Source of the DNA: RGIG1918 sp964570895
Lineage (GTDB): Bacteria; Cyanobacteriota; Vampirovibrionia; Gastranaerophilales; Gastranaerophilaceae
DNA: 64,000 nucleotides
NCBI GenBank assembly: GCA_964570895.1
Contig: CAZMZD010000002.1
Location: 1 to 64,000, forward strand
Reading direction: 5' to 3'
This document shows positions 41,503 through 51,210 of the stretch, piece by piece. A program made the translations under genes and the position numbers. The notes below the pieces were generated by a model. That model was not told the DNA's origin. It saw nothing but the letters and a program-made list of their open reading frames with translations, and searched no databases. The first letter of the stretch is position 1; every line of letters begins with the position of its first letter.

Positions 41503-42197
41503 TGAGTTTAGGTGTTAAAGCAGTAAATTGGCTCTCGAATTCTAGAGCGATGAAATACTTAACTAACCCGTCTATTGCGGGCAAGGCTTCTGCAATCGCC
41601 CTCTTTTCAACTACTGCAAAAGATGTTGTTGCAACATATTATTATGTAACGCAATCTATGAATAATAAAAAAATTCCTGAAGAAAAAAGATCTTTCGTTG
41701 CAGCGCTTGACCTTGGAAACGGCATTATGAATGTTATTACAGCATTTGCAATCGGGCGCCCAATGAAAGGCTGGATGGAAAAATTATTTGATAATGTTAT
41801 TGATAAGAAATGTTTTAATGTTGATAAAATAAGAGTAAGTGCAAAAGAAAAAATTGAGTTAGCCGGAAAAGTGTTTGATGAAAAGAAATTTATTGAAACG
41901 CTAAACAATCAAAAAGGTGCGGCAAAAGTCGGGCTTTGTGTTTTAGGAACATTAATCGGCTCTCAAATTATCGGCAAAAGAATAGTCACTCCGCTTTTTG
42001 CAACTCCTATGGCGAGCATTTTTGAAAAGATTTTCAAAAAAGATAAAGGCGAAAATAAACAAGAGCAGACTGAACCTACAAGCGAAGAAAAAGTTGCAAT
42101 TGTAAATTCTGAAATGCCACAGAATGCAGGAAGCAAAATTAATCAAAACATTCAAACAGAAAAGCTTCCTGAAAATTTTAAAAATTTTCAAGCATAG
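41502..42197 (+). CDS. Membrane protein, pair member 2
   Basis: 231 residues, starting MSLGVKAVNWLSNSRAMKYL. Hydrophobic stretches at about 35-50, 75-90 and 145-165 alternate with charged helices; the last 50 residues are disordered and Glu/Gln-rich. No known family is recognised. AAGGAGG (41488-41494) lies 7 nt before this ATG, within the end of the upstream gene; a TTG two codons earlier is not used. The one-base overlap implies the two products are made together, perhaps as a complex. Its 3' end overlaps the convergent coaE gene by 20 bp. Confidence 0.65.
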   Translation: MSLGVKAVNWLSNSRAMKYLTNPSIAGKASAIALFSTTAKDVVATYYYVTQSMNNKKIPEEKRSFVAALDLGNGIMNVITAFAIGRPMKGWMEKLFDNVIDKKCFNVDKIRVSAKEKIELAGKVFDEKKFIETLNNQKGAAKVGLCVLGTLIGSQIIGKRIVTPLFATPMASIFEKIFKKDKGENKQEQTEPTSEEKVAIVNSEMPQNAGSKINQNIQTEKLPENFKNFQA

Positions 42198-42732
42198 TTT
42201 CAACTTGATGTTTTAAGTTCTCAAAAGTCGAATTGTTTTCGATGATGAAGTCTGATTGCTTAATTTTTTCTTCCTCAGGGGATTGAGAAGCAAGTTTTTT
42301 CTGTGCAAAATCAATATCGCAAACATCGCGCTCCATAACCCTTTTGAGCCTCGTGTTTTTATCTGCGGTCACAAAAATAATCTTATCAAACAAATTTTTA
42401 AACCCTGCTTCAAAAAGAAGAGGAACGGAAACAAAAACAGCTTTTTCGCCTGAATTGCCTGAAAAGAATTTTTCAATTTCGCATTTTACTTTTGGGTGGA
42501 TAATCTGCTCAAGAGCAGATTTTTTGTTTTTGTCGTTAAAAACAATTTGAGAAATTTCTTTTTTGTTTGCTGTGCCAAAAGTGTCTTTAATTTCCCTGCA
42601 AACTTTTTCATTGCAATATAAATCTGCCACGACTTTATCGGCGCAGAGGGTTTTATAGCCATGAGATTTTATAATGTTTTCAACTGCGGTTTTGCCTGAA
42701 GCTATGTTTCCCGTTATCCCAACTTTTATCAT
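42178..42732 (-). CDS. coaE: Dephospho-CoA kinase
   Basis: 184 residues, slightly short for the family. The P-loop GNIASGKT is at residues 8-15, and CADKVVADLY gives the conserved Asp of the substrate site. VFVSVPLLFEAGFKNLFDKIIFV and the lid QLKRVMERD-like RLKRVMERD segment follow. It phosphorylates dephospho-CoA in the last step of coenzyme A synthesis. It converges on the membrane-protein pair and is divergent from recJ, with about 50 bp between the start codons. Confidence 0.93.
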   Translation of the reverse strand: MIKVGITGNIASGKTAVENIIKSHGYKTLCADKVVADLYCNEKVCREIKDTFGTANKKEISQIVFNDKNKKSALEQIIHPKVKCEIEKFFSGNSGEKAVFVSVPLLFEAGFKNLFDKIIFVTADKNTRLKRVMERDVCDIDFAQKKLASQSPEEEKIKQSDFIIENNSTFENLKHQVETMLENF

Positions 42733-42752
42733 AGCTTTATTTTAGCTTATTA

Positions 42753-42781
42753 GTTTGCTATAATCAACCTGAGGAGTTATT
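42753..42781 (+). promoter_or_regulatory. Promoter and ribosome site of recJ
   Basis: TGC plus TATAAT (42759-42764) forms an extended -10. The predicted transcript would begin right at GAGGAG (42771-42776), the ribosome site 5 nt before the TTG start. Confidence 0.55.
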
Positions 42782-45064
42782 TTGAAAAGCAATTGGAAAA
42801 TTAAGGATAGCAACAAAAAATTTAGTGTTGTTGAAAATATTTTACTCTCGCGCGGAATTAAAGAAGCGGATTTTTCTTCTTTTTTAAATTCTTCTTCTGC
42901 AAAAATAAAGGGTTCAAAATATTTTAAAGATATGGAAAGCGCAGTCTGCCGCATAAAACAGGCAATTGAAAATAAAGAAAAAATATTGCTTTGGGGCGAT
43001 TTCGACTGTGACGGGATAACATCAAGCGTGATTATGTCAAAATGCTTTGATGCACTTGGCGCAGATTATTTGCATTTTATTCCGCATAGGGTGAAAAACG
43101 GGCACGGGCTTGATTTGGGCGTGCTTATACAATATATAACTCGCGAAAAAATTAAACTTTTAATTACCCTTGATTGCGGTGTTTCAGACTCAAAAATTAT
43201 TCAAACTTTAAAAAGTATGAAAATTGATACTATTGTGACTGACCACCACACTTCAAATTCCGCGCTTGACGTGGCTTATGCCTTAATTGACGCAAATGCA
43301 AAAGATAGCCTCTATTCTGATTTAGAAGTTAAAGATATAGAAGAAATTTCTATGCTGTCAGGCGCCGGAATTGCATATCTGCTTGCGCTTGAGCTTTTAG
43401 AAGGTAATTCTCAAGGGGATTTAGAAAAAGAGCTCCTAGTTCTTGCAACAATTGGAACAATTGGCGATATTGTGCCGCTTATGGGGCTTAATAGGCAAAT
43501 TGTTAAAGCGGGGCTTGCTGAAATTAATAACGGGAATCACCCCGTAATTAAAGAAACTTTCGAGCTTGCGCGAGTTGAGGGGCAAATCACGGCAGAGATG
43601 ATAGCCTTTACTCTTGTTCCGAGAATTAATGCCTCGGGCAGGCTTTCAGACGCAGGAGAAGCGTTTGAAGCGCTCTATACAAATAACGAATTTGTGCGAA
43701 GCGAAAATATTGAAAAATTAAATAATTTAAACACTATAAGGCAAAGTTTGTCTGACGATATCTATGCTGAATGTTGCGCGAAAATTCAAAACCAAAGCGC
43801 TCCTATGCTTTTTGTTGAAGATAAATCTTGGCATATTGGGATAGTTGGGCTTGTTGCCTCTCGCCTTGTTGAGAAATTTCAAAAACCTGCGTTTGTTGCA
43901 ACTTATGATGAAAATAATACGGGAAGGTGCTCTATAAGAGGGCTTGAACCTTACGATATTTCAGCTATCATTGCGGGAAACAAAGAATTGTTTATAAATG
44001 GTGGCGGACACAAGTTTGCGGGCGGTTTTTCTTTTGACCCTGAAAATTATACTTTTTCGCAAATTGCAGAGAAAATAAATTCTGATATAAGCGCAAATGA
44101 TAAAAATTTTAAGCCTGATGTTTTGATTGATTATGAACTTTTAGCAAGTGAAATAAACCTTGAATTGGCTGAAAAACTATCAGAACTCGAGCCTTTTGGG
44201 GAAAGTTTTAAAGCGCCTTGTTTTCTGTTAAGGGGTGCTGTGCTTAAAAATTTCAAACAAATTGGCAAAGAAGGGAAACACCTAAGGCTGACTTTTGAGC
44301 AAGACGGATATTTCATTCCTTGCGTTTGGTGGAGTAAGCCTAATTTTAAAGGGCTTGAAGGCGAAGAAGCTGATTTGATTTTCACTTTAAAAACAAATGA
44401 ATTTAATGGTGAAAAAAATATCCAAGCTGAAATAATTGATATCGATATGCCAAGTTTAGAAAAAGCAAATGCGGTCAAAACATTTGATTATAGGGAAAAA
44501 GAAAATATTTTTGAAACATTAAATACTTTTTTTGCAAAAAATTCTGATATTAAAATTTATGCGAAAAAATTTGCGACAATAAAAAAATTAGAAAATTATG
44601 AAAATTTAAAAAATGCAATTTTACATGATGGCGAAAAGGCAGATAAAATAATGTTTTTTGACTATCCTGTTGAACATAATTTAATTAATTCAATCGTTGA
44701 AAATTCTTGCGCACATGTCGTTTATTTTATGAAGGAAGAATTTTCGGATAAGATCGAGGATTATATTTTAGATATTTCTAAAATGCTAAAATTTGCGCTT
44801 AGGAAAAAAGAAGGGAAATTTGAAATTTCAAAAATGGCGCAAGCTCTTGGTGTGACTGAAGATTTTGTTCAATTTGCAATTGATATTTTGCAAGAAAAAA
44901 ATATTTTTGAAATTGCAGAATGCACAGTTTTACGTTTAGTTGAAGATAAAGTTGGATCAGCACAAGATGATATTAACGAAGGCATTTTGGAAGAGTTTGA
45001 ATATATAAAACATTCTAAAAAATTTGTTAATTCAGCGCCTGCTGAAATTTTGCTTGAGGGCTGA
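42782..45064 (+). CDS. recJ: Single-stranded-DNA-specific exonuclease RecJ
   Basis: 760 residues. DHH-family motifs: DFDCDG (D73, D75, D77; the middle residue is usually Ala or Val), TLDCGVSD (D131) and DHH (154-156). The DHHA1 motif is NGGGHKFAGGF near residue 400. The OB-fold follows, and a C-terminal ~200-residue region with a helix-turn-helix-like EISKMAQALGVTEDFVQFAIDIL is like that of long RecJ proteins. RecJ degrades single strands 5' to 3' in repair and recombination. The start is TTG, chosen because GAGGAG lies 5 nt before it and no later Met precedes the conserved start. Confidence 0.94.
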   Translation: MKSNWKIKDSNKKFSVVENILLSRGIKEADFSSFLNSSSAKIKGSKYFKDMESAVCRIKQAIENKEKILLWGDFDCDGITSSVIMSKCFDALGADYLHFIPHRVKNGHGLDLGVLIQYITREKIKLLITLDCGVSDSKIIQTLKSMKIDTIVTDHHTSNSALDVAYALIDANAKDSLYSDLEVKDIEEISMLSGAGIAYLLALELLEGNSQGDLEKELLVLATIGTIGDIVPLMGLNRQIVKAGLAEINNGNHPVIKETFELARVEGQITAEMIAFTLVPRINASGRLSDAGEAFEALYTNNEFVRSENIEKLNNLNTIRQSLSDDIYAECCAKIQNQSAPMLFVEDKSWHIGIVGLVASRLVEKFQKPAFVATYDENNTGRCSIRGLEPYDISAIIAGNKELFINGGGHKFAGGFSFDPENYTFSQIAEKINSDISANDKNFKPDVLIDYELLASEINLELAEKLSELEPFGESFKAPCFLLRGAVLKNFKQIGKEGKHLRLTFEQDGYFIPCVWWSKPNFKGLEGEEADLIFTLKTNEFNGEKNIQAEIIDIDMPSLEKANAVKTFDYREKENIFETLNTFFAKNSDIKIYAKKFATIKKLENYENLKNAILHDGEKADKIMFFDYPVEHNLINSIVENSCAHVVYFMKEEFSDKIEDYILDISKMLKFALRKKEGKFEISKMAQALGVTEDFVQFAIDILQEKNIFEIAECTVLRLVEDKVGSAQDDINEGILEEFEYIKHSKKFVNSAPAEILLEG

Positions 45065-45117
45065 TTGCGGTTTGATATAGCGCTGATTATGGGTTGATAT
45101 AACGCGCCACAACTTTA

Positions 45118-45591
45118 TTAAAGCTTTATTAGCGCGGTCGCTTTTGTGTTTCCGCGTTCCCAAAAAATAATGTAATTTCCGCTTTCTTTATCGTATCTTA
45201 TTTCCGCCCTTTGGTGAACAAAATTTTGGCTATCCGTCCCTAAATGGTCTTTTTTGTGCCACTTTTGCCAACTTTTGTCTTTTTTTAATGTTTTTCTTTC
45301 TGTTTTTATTGCTTCAATGCTTAAAATCGGGGCTTTTGCTCTAATTAGCCCGTTTGAATAAATAATTAAAAAATCAAAATCGGGAGATAATTTTGTTTTA
45401 TAAAACCCTTTTTTAATTCCATAGCCGGAGTCTGAAACTATATCTTGCGGAATTATAAGAGTTGGGTTTGTGTCCTCTTCAAGCTCGCTATACGGCGCTT
45501 TTTCATCTTCCAATTCGCCGCTTCTATACCTTTTATAAGGTAGCATTTCTTCTTCTGTGTAATATGCAATTAAATTACAATCTGCAAGCAT
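45118..45591 (-). CDS. Protein of unknown function downstream of lgt
   Basis: 157 residues, no membrane segment. Mostly beta: LTLIIPQDIVSDSGYGIKKGFYKTKLSPD-like strands, FDFLIIYSNGLIRAKAPILS, RAEIRYDKESGNYIIFWERG. The middle is basic with KKDKSWQKWHKKDH. No family recognised. Its start lies 17 bp inside the end of lgt, so it is likely translated from the same mRNA. Its link to lipoprotein modification is only positional. Confidence 0.6.
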   Translation of the reverse strand: MLADCNLIAYYTEEEMLPYKRYRSGELEDEKAPYSELEEDTNPTLIIPQDIVSDSGYGIKKGFYKTKLSPDFDFLIIYSNGLIRAKAPILSIEAIKTERKTLKKDKSWQKWHKKDHLGTDSQNFVHQRAEIRYDKESGNYIIFWERGNTKATALIKL

Positions 45592-46375
45592 TTTTCTTAA
45601 TTACCAAAATTCCTGTTATTCCAATTATAAACATAATGATAGATGCAATTTGTGCAATTGGGAAAATTCCTACATTTAAAACGCTGTCAATCCTTATTCC
45701 TTCAACGATAAACCTTGCAATCGCGTATAAAATAAAATATGAAAAGAAAACATATCCAATGTTTTGTGCGTTCGATTGAGTTTTCTTTGCAATAAAAAGC
45801 AAAATCGCAAAAATTATAAGATTTAAAACAGATTCATACAAAAAAGTCGGGTGAAAAAAAATATATTCCATATATTTTTCAGGCCTTAAATTTTCAGGAA
45901 CATACAAGCCCCAAGGGAGTTTTGTGGGCAACCCATAAGCTTCTGAATTAAAAAAGTTTCCCCATCTTCCGATTGCTTGCCCGATGGGTAAACCAAGCGC
46001 GCAAATATCGGCGCACAAAAGCACATTTTGTTTCTTAAATTTGCAATAGATAACCCCTGCGATTAACCCAAAAATTATTGCCCCGTGAATGCTTAAACCA
46101 CCGTGCCAGATGGCAAAAATTTCTTCTTTGTGCTTGATGTAAAAAGGCAAATTTAAAAGCACGTAGTATAATCTTGCGCCCAAAATTCCTGCAATTACAA
46201 CAATTGGAAATAAATCTAAAAGAAAATCCGAGTTGATTTTGTTTTTATATATTTTTTTTGAGATAAAAATTATGACACTTATTGCGCAGATAAGCGCAAT
46301 TGCCATTGTAATTCCATAAAATTTTATGTTAATTCCAAAAATTTCGAATGAATTTACTGAAGGCGGGAAAATCAT
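45575..46375 (-). CDS. lgt: Prolipoprotein diacylglyceryl transferase
   Basis: 266 residues with seven membrane helices. Key segments: GARLYYVLLN, GGLSIHGAIIFG (the H-x-G catalytic region), GQAIGRWGNFFNSEAYG (the Lgt signature with the essential Arg) and HPTFLYESV. It adds diacylglycerol to the lipobox cysteine of preprolipoproteins in the inner membrane. It lies between a lipoprotein-like gene upstream (3-nt gap) and an unknown gene downstream (17-nt overlap). Confidence 0.95.
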   Translation of the reverse strand: MIFPPSVNSFEIFGINIKFYGITMAIALICAISVIIFISKKIYKNKINSDFLLDLFPIVVIAGILGARLYYVLLNLPFYIKHKEEIFAIWHGGLSIHGAIIFGLIAGVIYCKFKKQNVLLCADICALGLPIGQAIGRWGNFFNSEAYGLPTKLPWGLYVPENLRPEKYMEYIFFHPTFLYESVLNLIIFAILLFIAKKTQSNAQNIGYVFFSYFILYAIARFIVEGIRIDSVLNVGIFPIAQIASIIMFIIGITGILVIKKNACRL

Positions 46376-46378
46376 AAA

Positions 46379-46972
46379 TTAGTTTTCCGCATTGCCGCTT
46401 TTTGGTTCTGCTTTTTTATATGTCGGGTCGTATTTTGTAATTTCGCCTGTAAGCTCTGTAATTTTTTCTTCGACCGCAACTTTATCTTCTGCGTTAGGGT
46501 TTTCTGCAATATATTTTTCGTATGAGCCAATAGCTAAATCTAAATGTTTTGCAATGTTCGCCTTATCTTCTTCGGATAATTTTTTTGCTTCTTTTGCTTC
46601 GCCATCAGCGCTTGTTTCATTATTTTCTTCAATAGAAGCTGCAATTCCTTCTTCGCATGCGCCTTCTAAATAATAAACATCTGTGTTTTCAGGGTTTAAT
46701 TCTTTTGCAATTTTAATTTGAGCAAGTGCTTTTTCAAATTCTTTTGCTTGAATGTATGCAACAGAGAGGTTGTATCTTGTTTCAAAAATGTTGCCGTTTA
46801 AATCTACGTTGGATTCAAGCCTGCAAATTGCTTTTTCAATTTCGCCTTTGTTTAAATATTCTTTTGCTTTGTTGTTAAGTTCTTGAACTGCAAAATCGTT
46901 GAAATTATTAAGGCAGGCCGTGCATAAAATGCTCATAAGCAAAGCCGCTGAAATCATTAATATTCTTTTCAT
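46379..46972 (-). CDS. TPR lipoprotein-like protein
   Basis: 197 residues. The N-terminal signal MKRILMISAALLMSILCTAC ends in a cysteine with the weak lipobox C-T-A-C (Leu is normal at the first position), so lipidation by the adjacent Lgt is plausible but not certain. Two or three tetratricopeptide repeats follow (KEYLNKGEIEKAICRLES, YNLSVAYIQAKEFEKALAQI, VYYLEGACEEG), with an acidic insertion near 115-130. TPR lipoproteins often act in envelope assembly. It is first in the run with lgt. Confidence 0.72.
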   Translation of the reverse strand: MKRILMISAALLMSILCTACLNNFNDFAVQELNNKAKEYLNKGEIEKAICRLESNVDLNGNIFETRYNLSVAYIQAKEFEKALAQIKIAKELNPENTDVYYLEGACEEGIAASIEENNETSADGEAKEAKKLSEEDKANIAKHLDLAIGSYEKYIAENPNAEDKVAVEEKITELTGEITKYDPTYKKAEPKSGNAEN

Positions 46973-47043
46973 CTAATTACCCCGTCTAAAGATAACTTTC
47001 GCATTTTACTATCTTTTATTTAAAAAGACAAGTTTGTTATGAA

Positions 47044-50000
47044 TTAATTCAACCAATTGAATGCTTTTATGTAATTATTTTTGTTAATATCTCCAAGAAT
47101 TTTTGCGCTAAAAATTCTGAAATCGTTGTTTGAAATTTCGATTAGAGGGATTTTATTTATGTTTTTTATAATTTCATTTTTGTCTGTTTCAAATTTTTTG
47201 TTTCCGCTCGTAAAGTTGATAACGCTGTTTAGAGAAGCGTTCCCAACGGGGCCAAGCAAAGTTGAGATTTTTTTGCTCAATCTTCCAAGAAGTTCAATGT
47301 TTGCAAAATTGTTTAAAATATTATAGCTTCCAACGAGATATAAGCTCATGTTTTTGCCCTGAGTGAATATTTCAAGTTTTTCAATAATTCCGTTTTGGAT
47401 ATTTAAAGTGCCGTTAATTGCTTGAAAATCGCCTGTTTTATATGGAATTAAAACATCTATTACATTGTTTAGGGTTAGCCCAAAAACCCCGCTTTTATAT
47501 AAATTTCCGGCTCTGATTAAATATTCGAGAGAGCCAAGTTTTGGCATTTTGCCATTTTTTATTTCAAACCACACATTGCTTGTAAGCGTCTTAATTCCTT
47601 CCGGTGTGTTTAATTTGTTTGCTTTGAGTGTAACTCCGCCGTCTAATTTTCCATATATTTGCCCCGATATTCCAAGGAAGCTTTTTGTAAGTTCGTCTGC
47701 TTCGCAAGAATTGATTTTAGCATTCAGCGCGACAGAGTTTGTATTGAAATCGTATTCGCCCGCCGATTTAACTTCTCCGCCTGCGATATCGAAAACCACA
47801 TCATTAAATTTGAATGGAGAGTTTTTAAGAAGGTTAAATTTTGCCTGCATATTTTTTGCGGTTATATCATATAGTTGCACATTTTCTGCTCTAAATTCTC
47901 CATTTTTAATTATTAAATCTTTTGGGTTTAGCCCGAGTTGCTCCCCTGCGAATATATATTCGTGCCGTTTGATATTATTAAATGTTGCAAATTCGTTTAA
48001 AATTTTTCCTATGTCAAAAGTTTTGCTTTCAATGTCCATTTTGTCAATGACAAGAGGAAGTTTCGTTTTGTTTTCGGCAACTGCGTTAATTAAAACATCT
48101 GAATTATAAGCCTCTCCTTTAAAAGTTGAGATTATTACATTTTCTTGAAAATTAAATTTTGCGTTATTAATTTTTGCGTTATAGAGCGGAATGTTTATGT
48201 TATCAAGCGTTGCGCTGCCTGAAATTTTTAAATCATCGCCCGTGCCGTTTAGCACCATATCTGACGTGAAATGCCCTTGTTTCAATATGGATTTTTTAAA
48301 TAAAATATTGAAAATTTTTGCGCTTGTCGGGTTGTGCGTTTTAATTTTTAAATTATTTAGAGTTATGTTGTTATTTTTAGAAAAAATGTTTCCTGAAACC
48401 CTAACCATAGGAAGCGCGGTCGGGCGGTTATTTTGAGAGGTGACATATTTCAAATATTCAATTTTATGAATATTTGCGTTATTTCCTTTAAAATTTATAA
48501 CGGTCTTCAATTCTCTTTTGCTTGCCACATCTCCAAGATTTGCCCCCATATAATAAATATCATTGTTTGGGTTGAGGGTGGATGTTGTGTATAACATGTA
48601 ATCATCCGGATAGCCTTTTAAAATGCCTGTTCCTAAGACTTCTCCTTTAATTTTTATCGGGTAAACGAGATTTTTATTTATATATTTGTCGACATTATCT
48701 TCGTTTAAGCTGATTGCAAAGCGCGAATCAAGATATGGGCGAGGGTTTTTTATGTTTGAGATAATTGCGTTAAAATATATTGGAATTTCGCCGTAGTTTA
48801 TGTTTAGCGCGTCAAGCGTGAGTTTATCTTTTTTAAGTTTGATTTTTCCTGAATTAACAAGGATTTTCACCTTTTTTATTTTATCAAAACACGAAATATC
48901 AGACAGGTTAATATTGCCATCAAATTCTGCGTTGTTAAAATTCACATCAGCTGTGATTGCGCCGTTAAAATCTTCAAAATTGGATAAAATTTTAAGTTTA
49001 TTTTGCGGGAAAAATTTATTCAATTCTTCTTTTATCCGGTTTAGTGTGAAATTATCAAGTTTTATATTTCCTTTAACGTTTGGTTTTTTCTTGTTTGGGT
49101 TTTTAGTGTTGAGTTCTGCGCTGAAAACATTATCTATTGTTGCGTTTGCTAAGATGTTTGCGCCTTTGAAGAGCAAATCAAGGTTTTCTGCTTTGATTTT
49201 ATTATTTTTAATTATGATTTGACCGCTTTTTTGTTTAATATCTTGCTCGTTTGAGTTTATAAAATTAATTTTCCCCACAAGCCCTAATTCAGAGAGCTTT
49301 ATGTCTGAAAAATCAATGTTAAATTTGTGTTTAAAGGAAATATTTGTGTTTGTTTTGAAATTTATTTGATTTAAAATTTCAAACTTTTTGATTTTTTCTT
49401 GCGGAATATTTTCTTTTATAATCTCAAAAACATCTCTATTTGAAACTTCGCTTGCCAAAATATCCATAAACACATTTGCTTCTAAATCCGCATTGCCATT
49501 GATTTTAACAGGCGCTGATTTTAATTTTGCAAAAATGCCATTAAATAAAATCTTATCTTTTTTAAATAAAATTGTGCCGCGCCCTGAATTTAGACCGCTT
49601 TTAGCGTTCTTAAACTTCAAATTTACTTTATCAAATTTAAACCAGCCATCAAGTATTCCTTTTGCCCTTGTTCCTTTGATATATAAATCAATTGAGCCAA
49701 TGCCATCAATATCGAGCAAAGGAATTGGCCCAAGCGGGAACATAACAACATCTTGCACTGCAAGAAGCACGGTTTCTGCCGTTTTTAAATTAACTTGTTT
49801 TGAAGATGTGATTTTAAATTCGCCAGCTCTTCTGCCGTATAATTCAGCTGTTCCTTTGACATCAACCCATTCTGCGCCACCAGCGTATGCATACACTGAA
49901 ATATCAACTTTATCTTTTTTAAATTCCGCTGTACCATAAGATGGCGGAAGGCGCAGCGCATTTTTTAAAACGATGATTTTTGAAATATCTATTTTTCCGT

Positions 50001-51114
50001 AAACATCGGGGGTTGTGCCGCTTCCTGAAACATTAATTTCACCATTTAAAGTTGCTTCCGCGCCATATTTTTTAAGTTTTTTTATTGAATAAAATTCTTT
50101 TTCGATAAAATTTGGCGCAAGCCAAGTTAATTCTTCAAGAGATGTGTTTTTAAGTTTGCAATTAATGTTTAGTTCAGGTTTTTTTGATAAATAATTTTTA
50201 ATTTCGCCATTTAATAAAATGTCTATTTTATTAGATTTTATGCCCGTACTTGAAAAATTTAGGTTTTCTTTTGCAATGCTTATGCTTGGCGTGATTTTAA
50301 TTGTTTTGCTTTGTTTAATATTATAATTTTCATCAACTATTTTTAAGTTTGAAACAGTAATTTCGCCTGCAAGGGCGCCTTCTTTAGAATAAACATTTGC
50401 GCTTACATTCCCTTTTATGTCGCTTGGCGCAAGCTCGTATGGTGCAAAATAAGGCGATAACATCTCTAAATCAATGTTTGGCGCATTGAGTTTTATCTCG
50501 CAATTTTTGAAATCAATATTTTTAAAAGAATTTTTGCCTTTCAAATAAAATTCAAATGGCGCAATTTTGCCCTTTGATTTAACATTTCCTTGAAGTTTTG
50601 TTTCTATGTTTTTTTTATCTAAATCAAAAGTAAAATTTTTGCCCTCAACCCCCGATTTTGTATGTGTTTTATCATCAATTGAGGTAATTGAATAATTTTT
50701 AACAGACAGTTTTAAACTATTTTGTTTTTTTAAATATTTTTCTAATTTGTGGATATCAAAATCAGTTTTTTTGGCATTTTTAATTGCAAACTTGAAATCC
50801 TCTATGTTTATTATGGTATTTCTTTTAAGTAAAAAATTATTTCTGGAATTATCTAAATAGAATTTTTCTACAGATAAAACATTTTCTTTATTTGGGCGGT
50901 TCACTTTCAAGTTATCAAAACTTATTGTGCAGGCTAAAAACAACCTTGGTTTAATTGAAAAATTTTCTAAAATTATCTCAAGATTAGTCTTTTTTTCAAT
51001 GTGAGAAATAATTTTTTCCGTGTTTATAAATCTTGGAATATTTAAAAAAATAAGATAGCCAAAAACCGCAAAGCTAACGGTTATTATGAGAAAAACTTTT
51101 AACCAAAATTTCAT
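47044..51114 (-). CDS. Giant AsmA-like envelope protein
   Basis: 1356 residues: one N-terminal membrane helix (about 5-25), then almost continuous short beta strands with repeated patterns such as GKIDISKI, GNVSANVYS, KGNIKLDNFTLNRI and GEVLGTGILKGYP. The C-terminus has GTLNIQNGIIEKLEIFTQGKN and GLTLNNVIDVLIPYKTGDF, typical of AsmA/DUF3971 proteins. Such proteins form long grooved bridges that carry lipids between inner and outer membranes. The size is close to TamB/YhdP rather than AsmA itself. It is transcribed alone from a TATAAT box 6 nt before the ATG, so a leaderless mRNA is predicted. Confidence 0.85.
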   Translation of the reverse strand: MKFWLKVFLIITVSFAVFGYLIFLNIPRFINTEKIISHIEKKTNLEIILENFSIKPRLFLACTISFDNLKVNRPNKENVLSVEKFYLDNSRNNFLLKRNTIINIEDFKFAIKNAKKTDFDIHKLEKYLKKQNSLKLSVKNYSITSIDDKTHTKSGVEGKNFTFDLDKKNIETKLQGNVKSKGKIAPFEFYLKGKNSFKNIDFKNCEIKLNAPNIDLEMLSPYFAPYELAPSDIKGNVSANVYSKEGALAGEITVSNLKIVDENYNIKQSKTIKITPSISIAKENLNFSSTGIKSNKIDILLNGEIKNYLSKKPELNINCKLKNTSLEELTWLAPNFIEKEFYSIKKLKKYGAEATLNGEINVSGSGTTPDVYGKIDISKIIVLKNALRLPPSYGTAEFKKDKVDISVYAYAGGAEWVDVKGTAELYGRRAGEFKITSSKQVNLKTAETVLLAVQDVVMFPLGPIPLLDIDGIGSIDLYIKGTRAKGILDGWFKFDKVNLKFKNAKSGLNSGRGTILFKKDKILFNGIFAKLKSAPVKINGNADLEANVFMDILASEVSNRDVFEIIKENIPQEKIKKFEILNQINFKTNTNISFKHKFNIDFSDIKLSELGLVGKINFINSNEQDIKQKSGQIIIKNNKIKAENLDLLFKGANILANATIDNVFSAELNTKNPNKKKPNVKGNIKLDNFTLNRIKEELNKFFPQNKLKILSNFEDFNGAITADVNFNNAEFDGNINLSDISCFDKIKKVKILVNSGKIKLKKDKLTLDALNINYGEIPIYFNAIISNIKNPRPYLDSRFAISLNEDNVDKYINKNLVYPIKIKGEVLGTGILKGYPDDYMLYTTSTLNPNNDIYYMGANLGDVASKRELKTVINFKGNNANIHKIEYLKYVTSQNNRPTALPMVRVSGNIFSKNNNITLNNLKIKTHNPTSAKIFNILFKKSILKQGHFTSDMVLNGTGDDLKISGSATLDNINIPLYNAKINNAKFNFQENVIISTFKGEAYNSDVLINAVAENKTKLPLVIDKMDIESKTFDIGKILNEFATFNNIKRHEYIFAGEQLGLNPKDLIIKNGEFRAENVQLYDITAKNMQAKFNLLKNSPFKFNDVVFDIAGGEVKSAGEYDFNTNSVALNAKINSCEADELTKSFLGISGQIYGKLDGGVTLKANKLNTPEGIKTLTSNVWFEIKNGKMPKLGSLEYLIRAGNLYKSGVFGLTLNNVIDVLIPYKTGDFQAINGTLNIQNGIIEKLEIFTQGKNMSLYLVGSYNILNNFANIELLGRLSKKISTLLGPVGNASLNSVINFTSGNKKFETDKNEIIKNINKIPLIEISNNDFRIFSAKILGDINKNNYIKAFNWLN

Positions 51115-51148
51115 AGGTTAATTATAAAACAATATACCGAAATTACAA
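51115..51148 (-). promoter_or_regulatory. Promoter of the AsmA-like gene, predicted leaderless
   Basis: On the minus strand TTGTAA (51143-51148), 16 bp, TATAAT (51121-51126), then 6 nt to the ATG. No ribosome site. Confidence 0.6.
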
Positions 51149-51210
51149 TTTTTTATTACAAAATCTCGAAAGTATTGTATAATGCTTTTATTAGTAAAGG
51201 AATGATAAAC

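Noticed and set aside
47081..49939. Several plus-strand hydrophobic frames inside the AsmA-like gene
   Set aside because: Mirror images of an AT-rich, strand-rich coding sequence; none has initiation signals.
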